Below, in pieces: positions 7,797-15,261 of a stretch of DNA of 20,654 bases. Position numbers and translations under genes: made by a program. Each line of letters starts with the position of its first letter. The first letter of the stretch is position 1. The notes under the pieces were generated by a model. It saw only the letters and a list, made by a program, of their open reading frames with translations. It ran no database searches and was not told the origin of the DNA. Origin of the DNA: CAZFER01 sp964517495. GTDB taxonomy: Bacteria; Hinthialibacterota; Hinthialibacteria; Hinthialibacterales; Hinthialibacteraceae. Location: positions 1-20,654 of the forward strand of contig CAZFER010000092.1 in assembly GCA_964517495.1 (NCBI GenBank). Direction: 5' to 3'.

Positions 7797-9668
7797 GTGA
7801 AACAATTTATTCATTGTCGTAGCGCATTTTTTTTGATGATGGGTGTCATGTTAATTGGTTGTTCATCAGCAGGGAAATATCGGGAGTTTGCCAGCCGGAC
7901 TGCTTACAAAATCATTGAAGAAAAGCAGGAGGAAGCGTTAGGTAAAACGGAACCGTTCACGATCGAACCACCTGAAGTGACGTTAAGGAAACGGTTGTTG
8001 GTTGATCAAAATTTACGGATTTCCCATCCCGCATCAATGGGTTCAAATGAGCTGACACCTATTCCACATTGGCCTGATGATACGTATTTGAATAGTGCCA
8101 CCGAGGCTATTGGTACCGCAACATCAGCCTTTGACCAACCGTTAAAAATATCCCTGATCGATGCTTTAAAACTGGCAGCAAGCAATAATCGCCAGTATCA
8201 ATCACAAAAGGAAAATGTATTTCGCACGGCGTTACAATTGGATTTAGAGCGGGATGCATTTCGCAATACCTTTAGTGGATTGGTGGAAGGCGTATTCAGT
8301 TCCGATTTTGGTGGAAGCGAGGATGAACATGGAATTGAAAGTTCAGCGATTACAGGTTTATCCAAGCAGTTCATGAATGGGATGAGTTTAACCACCCGTA
8401 TTGGCCTTGATTTGGTTAAGTTGCTTAATCCATTCAGTTCATCGTCAAGCAGTGCGTTTGCCGATGCGTCGATATCCGTTCCTCTATTACGGGGAGCAGG
8501 CAAGCACATTGAGGCTGAACCACTTACTCAAGCGGAACGGAACACGGTTTATGCGATTTACGATTTTGAACGTTTCAAGCGGGAGTTTGCGGTGGATGTG
8601 GCCAATCGCTATTTAGGCGTTTTGCAGACAATTGATACCATCAAAAACCAGGAACAGAACTATACGGGATTAATCCGCTCTGCCAGAGAATCACGCCGCA
8701 AAGGGGATGCAGGGGATATTGACCCCATTCAGGTTGACCAGGCCAATCAGCAGGTTTTATCCGCTCGGGAATCATGGATTGGGGCACAGATGAATTATGA
8801 GCGTCAACTGGATTCGTTTAAAATCTTTTTGGGACTGCCAACCGATGCCGAGATTGAATTGAACCGCGAAGATTTGAACCAGCTCAATAAACGATTTGGT
8901 GATTTAATGCAAATCGCCAGAGAAGGGAATGGATCAGAGGAAGAAGAAGATATCCCACCTGCTGATGCTCCCGTGGATTTGGATCCCCCCAGTTGGGAAA
9001 ACGCAGGCCCCTACGAATTGGAAGAAGAATTGGCGATCAACCTGGCATTTGAAAATCGGTTGGATTTAAGAGTAACGCAAGGAATTGTGTATGATGCCCA
9101 ACGCGATGTGGTCGTGGCCGCGGACCGTTTAAGACCGGAATTGACTTTGCTTGGAAGCGCCTCCATTGGGGAACGACGGGGATTGGGATCAGCCGATATG
9201 CCGGATAACCATGATCTCGATATCGAGAAAGGCCGTTATAATACCTTATTGACCCTGGATTTGCCATTTGAGCGAACCAGTGAGATGGTGGCATACCGGA
9301 ACAGTATCATTAATTTGGAACAATCGGTACGCAATTTACAGGAATTAGAGGATACCATTAAATTCGACATAAGAAGTGAACTTCGCAACTTATTGCAAAC
9401 CCGGGAGGATTTGTTGATCCAGGTACAAGCGGTGGCGCTGGCTGAGCGGCGAGTGAAGAGTACGGAGTTGTATATTCAGGCAGGCCGAAAAGAAATACGT
9501 GATTTATTGGAAGCCCGGGAATCCTTGCTGGGGGCTCAAAATTCTTTGACCCGGTCGATGATTGATTACCGATTGGCTGAGTTGGAAATTCAACGTGACA
9601 TGGGCGTCTTGGACGTGAACCATGAAGGCATGTGGAAAGAATTCAATCCGAAGGAGTTGGTACAATGA
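7797..9668 (+). CDS. TolC-family outer membrane efflux lipoprotein
   Basis: The 623-aa product begins at GTG with GGAGGT 5 nt upstream. It has a lipoprotein signal with lipobox LIGC (C22); the next residue is Ser, which favours sorting to the outer membrane. The body shows the two similar halves of outer membrane factors: long amphipathic helices (about 120-375 and 410-610) with repeated Asn-Arg and Ala-Arg-Glu turns such as RKGDAGDIDPIQVDQANQ. TolC-family trimers form the channel and periplasmic tunnel of tripartite exporters. Between the halves, about residues 378-410, is an acidic Pro-rich insert (EEEED, then Asp/Pro runs) that is not usual. It is the first gene of a four-gene operon, and its stop codon overlaps the start of the adaptor gene (ATGA), which suggests translational coupling. 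Length is above that of the typical 450-500-aa family members. Confidence 0.9.
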   Translation: MKQFIHCRSAFFLMMGVMLIGCSSAGKYREFASRTAYKIIEEKQEEALGKTEPFTIEPPEVTLRKRLLVDQNLRISHPASMGSNELTPIPHWPDDTYLNSATEAIGTATSAFDQPLKISLIDALKLAASNNRQYQSQKENVFRTALQLDLERDAFRNTFSGLVEGVFSSDFGGSEDEHGIESSAITGLSKQFMNGMSLTTRIGLDLVKLLNPFSSSSSSAFADASISVPLLRGAGKHIEAEPLTQAERNTVYAIYDFERFKREFAVDVANRYLGVLQTIDTIKNQEQNYTGLIRSARESRRKGDAGDIDPIQVDQANQQVLSARESWIGAQMNYERQLDSFKIFLGLPTDAEIELNREDLNQLNKRFGDLMQIAREGNGSEEEEDIPPADAPVDLDPPSWENAGPYELEEELAINLAFENRLDLRVTQGIVYDAQRDVVVAADRLRPELTLLGSASIGERRGLGSADMPDNHDLDIEKGRYNTLLTLDLPFERTSEMVAYRNSIINLEQSVRNLQELEDTIKFDIRSELRNLLQTREDLLIQVQAVALAERRVKSTELYIQAGRKEIRDLLEARESLLGAQNSLTRSMIDYRLAELEIQRDMGVLDVNHEGMWKEFNPKELVQ

Positions 9669-11560
9669 CGGAGACCATAAATAAAAAAGGGAAAAGTTTG
9701 TTAGGGCGGTTTTGGTTTTGGTTGACAACATTACTTATCGTTGTCGTGCTGAGTGTAGGTTATGTCGCGATTAAACCTGATCAAAGTGGTAATGCCATCG
9801 CAGATCAGCCGGCCTATGAAGTCAAGCAGGGGCCATTGACGATTAGCATTGGAGTGACTGGCACCATTCAGGCAAAAGATAAACTGGTTATCAAAAATGA
9901 ACTGGAAGGATCAAGCACCATTCTTTATGTCGTACCTGAAGGAACCCAGGTAAAGGAAGGGGATTTGCTGGTGGAATTGGATGCCAGTACGCTTACGGAT
10001 CAACGCGTCGATCAGCAGATCATGGTTCAGAATGCCGAAGCCGCGTTCATCAACGCCAGAGAGAATCTTGCGATCGTGGAAAACCAGGCGCAAAGTGACA
10101 TCGAACAGGCTGAACTCGTGTATGAATTCGCCAAACAGGATTTGGAGAAGTATATACAGGGTGAGTTTCCCAAGTTGATGAAAGAAAAACAGCGTGAAAT
10201 AACGCTCAACCAGGAAGAACTGACTCGTGCTGAGCAGGAACTGAAATGGTCGCAGATTTTGTATGAAGAGAAATATTTGTCGAAAACCGAATTAATGCAG
10301 GATGAAATTGCCAAAAAGCGTTTTGAACTGAACATGGAAGTGGCTCAGGCTGATTTGGAATTGGTGAAGGAATACCAATATAAACGTGATATTGCTCAAT
10401 TGAAAAGTGATGTCAAACAGACGAGAATGGCTTTGGAACGCACTCAACGCAAAGCCTCAGCCAGTATTGTGCAAGCCTCAGCCGATTTACAAGCGAAGAT
10501 ATCGGAATTTGAACGGCAGAAAAGCAAACTTCAGAAGATTGAAGATCAAATCAAAAAAGCCAAAATATATGCACCACGTGAAGGTTTGGTGGTTTATGCC
10601 ACAAGCGTACGGATGAGTTTTCGTGGAAACGATGAACCGCTGCAAGAAGGCCAATCTGTTCGGGAGCGGCAGGAATTAATCCATTTGCCCACCACATCAT
10701 CTTATGTCGCCGAGGTAAAAATTCATGAATCCTATCTTGATAAGGTGCGGTTGGGATTGCCGGTGCGCATAACTGTGGACGCCTTGCCCGGCAGTGAATA
10801 TATTGGGGAATTAGCGACTATTGCGCCCTTGCCTGATGCGCAAAGTGTGTTTATGAATCCGGATTTGAAGGTGTATAACACTGAAATTCAAATCCAGGGA
10901 GAAGGGAATGATCTGCGCAGCGGTATGAGTTGTAATGCAGAAATCGTTATTGATCAATTTGAGAATACGACCTATATTCCTATTACAGCCGTCACTCGTT
11001 TAGATGGCAAACCAACCGTGTTTGTGGCAGAAAATAACCGCTGGATGCCACGGGAAATTGTTTTGGGACCGGATAATAACCGATTAGCTCAGATTAAAGA
11101 TGGATTGGATGTTGGCGATCAAATACTCCTTACTCCACCCATTACCTCAGTCGATATTTCGGAAGATGAAAATACAGCCCAAAACGGCAAGTTTAGAGAA
11201 ATGATTGAGGAATCCAAAAACAATTTACCTTCGGGCATCATGGATCAGCAATCATATATGGGTGGCTCACCTCGCTCGGGCGGTGGAGAACGTATGCAAG
11301 CGCCAGGGGGGAATCGTGGTTCTCAAATGTCCGGTGGCGGTCCAGAACAAGGGCGCAGCCGTGCTCCACAAATGTCAGGTGAAGATGCTGGGCAGGGACG
11401 TGGTCCGGGACAGGGATTTGGTGGCCAAAGGGATCAGAACTTGACACCCGAACAGCGTGAACAATTTCGCAAACGTATGGAAAATATGAGTGAAGAAGAA
11501 CGGAATGCCATGCGGCAACGTATGCAACAACGCCGTCAACAGCAACCACAGCAAGAATAA
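9665..11560 (+). CDS. HlyD/MacA-type periplasmic adaptor with disordered C-terminal tail
   Basis: The ATG at 9665 overlaps the TolC-type stop and has AAGGAG at 9651-9656 eight nt upstream; a longer reading from 9632 would lie wholly inside the previous gene. The 631-aa product has an N-terminal membrane anchor at about 16-35, a biotinyl-lipoyl-like half near 60-110, a long coiled-coil hairpin at about 120-300, the second lipoyl half (KIYAPREGLVVYA), and beta-barrel and membrane-proximal domains to about 500. This is the adaptor that joins a MacB-type transporter to TolC. The last 125 residues or so are unusual: Gly/Gln/Met/Arg-rich low complexity with two similar QMSGGGPEQGR/QMSGEDAGQGR units, then LTPEQREQF and a charged helix ending in a Gln/Arg tract. 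The LTPEQ segment recalls the LTxxQ motif of Spy/CpxP-type periplasmic proteins; that link is inference. The family usually stops at about 370-480 aa. Confidence 0.9.
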   Translation: MTETINKKGKSLLGRFWFWLTTLLIVVVLSVGYVAIKPDQSGNAIADQPAYEVKQGPLTISIGVTGTIQAKDKLVIKNELEGSSTILYVVPEGTQVKEGDLLVELDASTLTDQRVDQQIMVQNAEAAFINARENLAIVENQAQSDIEQAELVYEFAKQDLEKYIQGEFPKLMKEKQREITLNQEELTRAEQELKWSQILYEEKYLSKTELMQDEIAKKRFELNMEVAQADLELVKEYQYKRDIAQLKSDVKQTRMALERTQRKASASIVQASADLQAKISEFERQKSKLQKIEDQIKKAKIYAPREGLVVYATSVRMSFRGNDEPLQEGQSVRERQELIHLPTTSSYVAEVKIHESYLDKVRLGLPVRITVDALPGSEYIGELATIAPLPDAQSVFMNPDLKVYNTEIQIQGEGNDLRSGMSCNAEIVIDQFENTTYIPITAVTRLDGKPTVFVAENNRWMPREIVLGPDNNRLAQIKDGLDVGDQILLTPPITSVDISEDENTAQNGKFREMIEESKNNLPSGIMDQQSYMGGSPRSGGGERMQAPGGNRGSQMSGGGPEQGRSRAPQMSGEDAGQGRGPGQGFGGQRDQNLTPEQREQFRKRMENMSEEERNAMRQRMQQRRQQQPQQE

Positions 11561-11573
11561 ATGAAAGTACACC

Positions 11574-12281
11574 ATGAAGAATAAGATTAACCTAAACGGC
11601 TTGGCCGCTCAATTGGATGAAGTCTATAAAATCTACCAGATTGGTACGCAAAAAGTAAATGCCCTGAATGGTGTGACGATTGAATTTGCACGGGGTAGTT
11701 TTTGGGCGATCCTGGGCCCCAGTGGATCAGGCAAGAGTACCATGCTGAATCTGCTGGGTTGCCTCGATCGGCCGACGCATGGAACGTTTATTTTAAATGG
11801 CCATGATGTTAGTACGCTTAATGATGATGAACTGAGTGAACTGCGTTTAAGGCATTTGGGATTTATTTTCCAGAGTTTTAACCTTATCCCCCAATCAACT
11901 GTGGAAGAGAATATTCAGTTGCCCCTGTATTACCAGGGATGGGAGCCACAAAAGTCTGCGGAACGGGCGCGTGAATTGGCAGCACTTGTGGGATTGGCTG
12001 ACCGTTTGAACCACCGGCCAATGGAACTTTCTGGTGGACAACAGCAGCGTGTGGCTATTGCCCGGGCGTTGGCGAATGATCCTGCCATCCTGTTGGCCGA
12101 CGAACCAACGGGAAATTTGGATTCAGCCACGGGGCAGGAAATATTGACCCTGCTGGTTGAACTCAACCGGCAAGGTAAAACCATTATTATGGTCACCCAT
12201 GAACGGGAAATCGCCGAATGTGCCAAAAAGCGCATGTTTATGAGAGACGGCGTAATCGAACGAATTGAGGGGGACGATTGA
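11574..12281 (+). CDS. MacB/LolD-type ABC transporter ATPase
   Basis: The 235-aa product has every ATPase motif: Walker A GPSGSGKST (K54), Q-loop FQSFN, signature LSGGQQQRVAIARAL, Walker B ILLADEPTGNLD (D176, catalytic E177) and H-loop VTHERE (H209). The order and spacing match MacB, LolD and YknY ATPases, which drive mechanotransmission by a separate or fused MacB-type permease rather than substrate passage through the membrane. The ATG lies 13 nt after the adaptor stop with no good ribosome site; a tiny out-of-frame ATG at 11561 opens an 8-codon string that closes at 11584, so translation may reinitiate from the upstream gene. The start may therefore be slightly misplaced. The stop overlaps the permease ATG by one base. 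Confidence 0.95.
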   Translation: MKNKINLNGLAAQLDEVYKIYQIGTQKVNALNGVTIEFARGSFWAILGPSGSGKSTMLNLLGCLDRPTHGTFILNGHDVSTLNDDELSELRLRHLGFIFQSFNLIPQSTVEENIQLPLYYQGWEPQKSAERARELAALVGLADRLNHRPMELSGGQQQRVAIARALANDPAILLADEPTGNLDSATGQEILTLLVELNRQGKTIIMVTHEREIAECAKKRMFMRDGVIERIEGDD

Positions 12282-13549
12282 TGTTTATCGGTTCTTACAT
12301 GCGTGAAATAAGATTAGGCATAAAAAATTTATTATTACATAAATTGCGATCCTTTTTGACCATGCTGGGTGTGGTTTTTGGGGTGAGCAGCGTGATCGCC
12401 ATGCTGGCGGTGGGTGAGGGGGCCAGTAAAGAGGCCTTGGACCGAATCCGCAAGTTGGGGAGCCGCAATATTATTATTTCTTCCAAAAAATCCCTCGAAG
12501 AAGTCAGTTCGACCAATCAGCGTATTTTTATGAGTGTGTATGGTCTTCTGTATGAAGATGAAAAACGGATTTCGGAAAGTTTTCAGACTGTAGAACGAAC
12601 CGTGCCGGTGAAGATCGTTCGAAAAGAAGGCCGCCTTGGGCCTCGTTCGATGGAATTGCGTATTGTGGGAACCACCCCGAGTTGGTTTGAACTGGTCAAA
12701 CGTCCCCTGCTGGCGGGAAGAGAATTATTGCATCGTGACGCGGTTGACCGTGCGAATGTGGTTGTGTTAACAGAACATGGCGCACGACGCTTGTTGGCGA
12801 CCCGCAGCAATATCGGTGAATCCGTACGGTTGGGTGGTGAGTATTTCGAAGTGATCGGGATTGTTAAAAATGCCGGAAATATTGGTGGCGATATTCAAAC
12901 CCCTGATGAGGAAATCGATGCTTATATCCCAATCGAAGTGGCTAAAGAACGATTTGGTGATGTGTTTACGAAGAATGTAGCCGGTTCGCGAACCCGCGAA
13001 AAAGTGGAACTTCATCAAATTATTATCGAAGTGGATAATGAACAGAATGTGGAACTTACTTCGGCGGGGTTGGAATCGATGATGGAGAAATTTCATAAAA
13101 AGGATGATTATGAAATTAGTGTTCCGTTGGCGCTGCTTCGCCAGGCGGAAGCCACCAAACGTACGTTTAATATCGTATTGGGTTCCATTGCGGGGATTAG
13201 TTTGCTGGTCGGCGGAATCGGGATTATGAATATCATGCTGGCGTCGGTGACTGAACGTACTCGTGAGATTGGTATCCGCCGGGCCATCGGTGCAAAAAAG
13301 AAGCAGATTATCACACAGTTTTTGATCGAGACAGTCGTGCTTTCCATGACGGGTGGGATGATTGGTATGGGAATCGGCATATTGATCCCGTGGATCATCA
13401 CAACTCTGGCCGAAATGCCCACCGTGGTAACAGCCTATAGCTTAATCCTATCCCTGGGGATTAGCATGGGGGTGGGGATTGTATTCGGTATCTATCCAGC
13501 CGTGCGTGCCTCAAATCTTGATCCGATTATCGCACTGCGGCATGAGTAG
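12281..13549 (+). CDS. MacB/FtsX-type ABC transporter permease
   Basis: The ATG at 12281 shares one base with the ATPase stop (TGATG) and has GAGGGGGA about 6 nt upstream. The 422-aa product has the MacB plan: a cytoplasmic N-terminal helix, TM1 at about 24-46 (LRSFLTMLGVVFGVSSVIAM), a periplasmic MacB-PCD-type domain at about 50-290, then three C-terminal TM segments at about 295-318, 348-373 and 387-412. The coupling segment ERTREIGIRRAIGAKK between TM2 and TM3 is strongly conserved in this family. Together with the ATPase, adaptor and TolC-type channel it should form a tripartite exporter for a periplasmic or membrane-derived substrate. ATPase and permease are separate chains, unlike the fused E. 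coli MacB. The substrate (antibiotic, peptide, lipid) cannot be read from sequence. Confidence 0.95.
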   Translation: MFIGSYMREIRLGIKNLLLHKLRSFLTMLGVVFGVSSVIAMLAVGEGASKEALDRIRKLGSRNIIISSKKSLEEVSSTNQRIFMSVYGLLYEDEKRISESFQTVERTVPVKIVRKEGRLGPRSMELRIVGTTPSWFELVKRPLLAGRELLHRDAVDRANVVVLTEHGARRLLATRSNIGESVRLGGEYFEVIGIVKNAGNIGGDIQTPDEEIDAYIPIEVAKERFGDVFTKNVAGSRTREKVELHQIIIEVDNEQNVELTSAGLESMMEKFHKKDDYEISVPLALLRQAEATKRTFNIVLGSIAGISLLVGGIGIMNIMLASVTERTREIGIRRAIGAKKKQIITQFLIETVVLSMTGGMIGMGIGILIPWIITTLAEMPTVVTAYSLILSLGISMGVGIVFGIYPAVRASNLDPIIALRHE

Positions 13550-13802
13550 AAAAAGAGGATTCCTTTCTAATTTAATGCGGTAGGTTCCCGAAAAAACGCG
13601 GGTGAGGTTCATGCCAGTGTCTTGCAGTGTATTGAGATAGGTTTTGTAGTCACAATCCAAATTCAATTCTAATACCCTCAAGCCTACCCAAATACTCGTT
13701 GATATTCTATGATCATAATCTATACGTATATAACACCTGTGGATATGCCTTGATTGCTTGGAAACCATATTTCCGTCGTTGGAATAGATTGGGAGTTTTG
13801 GT
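13550..13802. promoter_or_regulatory. Intergenic region with two adjacent perfect palindromes
   Basis: These 253 bp between the efflux permease and the unknown membrane protein hold no convincing gene. Two perfect 10-bp palindromes lie 3 nt apart: TATGATCATA at 13708-13717 and TATACGTATA at 13721-13730. The first lies between a possible -35 (TTGATA, 13699-13704) and a possible -10 (TATACG, 13721-13726) at 16-bp spacing, so a protein bound there could control the downstream cluster. The AT-rich composition raises the chance of accidental palindromes. A four-bp hairpin CCCG/CGGG near 13587-13603 has no T-run and is a poor terminator. The ribosome site GGGAG is at 13791-13795. Confidence 0.4.
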
Positions 13803-15251
13803 ATGAGTGATATGAATTTGACTTTGGAGGACCAGGAATCGCAAACCCATGTTTTATGGTGGCAGCCAGTGGTGTTTGCCGCGATGGCGGGTGGGATGGC
13901 CTGGGGGATTCGTGGGCAGTATGGGCATGAGACAGGGGCGATGATTGCCGGTTTGTTGGTTAGCCTGACGTTGGTGATTTTGTTCTGCCCTAAATTTTCA
14001 TTGATCAATGCGGTCCGCGCGGTGGCATGGTGTACGGTGGGGATGGGATTGGGTGGCTCGATGACCTACGGGCAAACGGTTGGCCTTACCCATGATGCAC
14101 CTTTAATCGGCCATTGGGGAGCCCTGGGGTGGGGAATGCTGGGTCTTTCCATCAAAGGAGCGATATGGATTGGATTTGCCGGTGCGTTTCTTGGTATGGG
14201 GCTTGGTGGGAAGCGTTACCGGTATCTTGAACTATTAATTTTGATGCTTTGTGTGATTGGTGCGTTTTTCTTGGGATCATACCTGTTAAATTCACCCTTT
14301 GACCCTGAAAATAAGATGCTGCCTAAAATTTACTTTTCCGACCATTGGCATTGGGAACCGGGTTCGGAGCTTAAACCACGTCCCGAGTGTTGGGGCGGGC
14401 TTTTATTCGCTCTGGTGCTGATCATTTTATATACAGCGTTATGGCGTAAAGATTCACTCGCACCTCGAATGGCGTTGTGGGGTATATTGGGCGGGGCCAT
14501 CGGTTTTCCCCTTGGGCAAAGTTTGCAAGCCTTTCATGCCTGGAATTCAGAGATATTTGATCAAGGATTTTGGACGAATCTCGATCCTCATATAAATTGG
14601 TGGAATATGATGGAAACCACCTATGGAGCGACTATGGGTGCTCTTTTAGGATTGGGACTGTGGCTCAATCAAAATCGAATCCAACAGGCCGCTGATTCAG
14701 AGAAAAATTATATGCCTTTGCCTGCTGAGTGGATATTACTTGCTGTTCACCTGGTGATGTTGGTGCTGGTTGAATTTATGGCGATTGGTTGGGTGGATAT
14801 GTTTTATGATCTGGGATTAATAATGGGAATTATCCCCATTATGGCGATTGCCGGTGGGCGGTGGTGGCCTTATCTGGTTATCTTTCCTGTCACCTTAATG
14901 CCGATTGCGGGGAAGACCGTTCGCCAGTTGGTTTACAATGAAGGTGCCATTCAACCTGTTTTAGGTTGGATTATCTATTTAATTGTTCCGTTGTTGTTAG
15001 CGATAGGAATGGCTGTTTTGTATAAGCGATTGAGTGCGAAGATTAAACTTGCACGTCCATTTATGCGGTATGCCCTTTTATTCAATGCCTGGATGTACTT
15101 CTTATTAAATTTTGCATTCTTCCGGTTTCCCTGGCCTTGGGCTGAATGGACCGGGCGAACACCGAATGGGATAATCTTTACTATTTGTGTGTTAGGTTTA
15201 ACCGTTATGGTGCTCATGTCAGGGAAGAAGCAAGTGGAGCATTCTGATTAA
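13803..15251 (+). CDS. Polytopic membrane protein of unknown function
   Basis: I do not recognise a family with known function. The 482-aa product has about 12-13 hydrophobic segments, the first at about 20-36 and the last at about 460-478, with Gly-rich helices (AAMAGGMAWGIRGQYGHETG near the start; GMGLGG and GAGAFLGMGLGG-like runs later). A hydrophilic loop at about 165-200 is rich in His, Trp and Pro, and a Trp/Asn/His-rich loop lies at about 245-275. The N-terminal motif with Arg, Tyr, His and Glu inside the first helices looks functional. Segment number and lack of a signal fit a transporter or a membrane-bound acyltransferase-like enzyme; neither is shown. GGGAG is 7 nt upstream. The next gene starts 10 nt after the stop, so the two are likely cotranscribed, followed by sugar catabolic genes. 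Confidence 0.8.
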   Translation: MSDMNLTLEDQESQTHVLWWQPVVFAAMAGGMAWGIRGQYGHETGAMIAGLLVSLTLVILFCPKFSLINAVRAVAWCTVGMGLGGSMTYGQTVGLTHDAPLIGHWGALGWGMLGLSIKGAIWIGFAGAFLGMGLGGKRYRYLELLILMLCVIGAFFLGSYLLNSPFDPENKMLPKIYFSDHWHWEPGSELKPRPECWGGLLFALVLIILYTALWRKDSLAPRMALWGILGGAIGFPLGQSLQAFHAWNSEIFDQGFWTNLDPHINWWNMMETTYGATMGALLGLGLWLNQNRIQQAADSEKNYMPLPAEWILLAVHLVMLVLVEFMAIGWVDMFYDLGLIMGIIPIMAIAGGRWWPYLVIFPVTLMPIAGKTVRQLVYNEGAIQPVLGWIIYLIVPLLLAIGMAVLYKRLSAKIKLARPFMRYALLFNAWMYFLLNFAFFRFPWPWAEWTGRTPNGIIFTICVLGLTVMVLMSGKKQVEHSD

Positions 15252-15261
15252 TGGAAAGGCA

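Noticed and set aside
9632..9664. Earlier start for the adaptor protein
   Set aside because: It would lie within the TolC-type gene; AAGGAG at 9651-9656 points to the ATG at 9665.
11561..11584. Eight-codon leader peptide before the ATPase gene
   Set aside because: It has no ribosome site and ends inside the ATPase gene; noted only as a possible reinitiation aid.
13511..14008. Minus-strand 165-aa coding region
   Set aside because: It is mostly antisense to the real membrane protein gene, has no recognisable domain, and crosses the intergenic palindromes.
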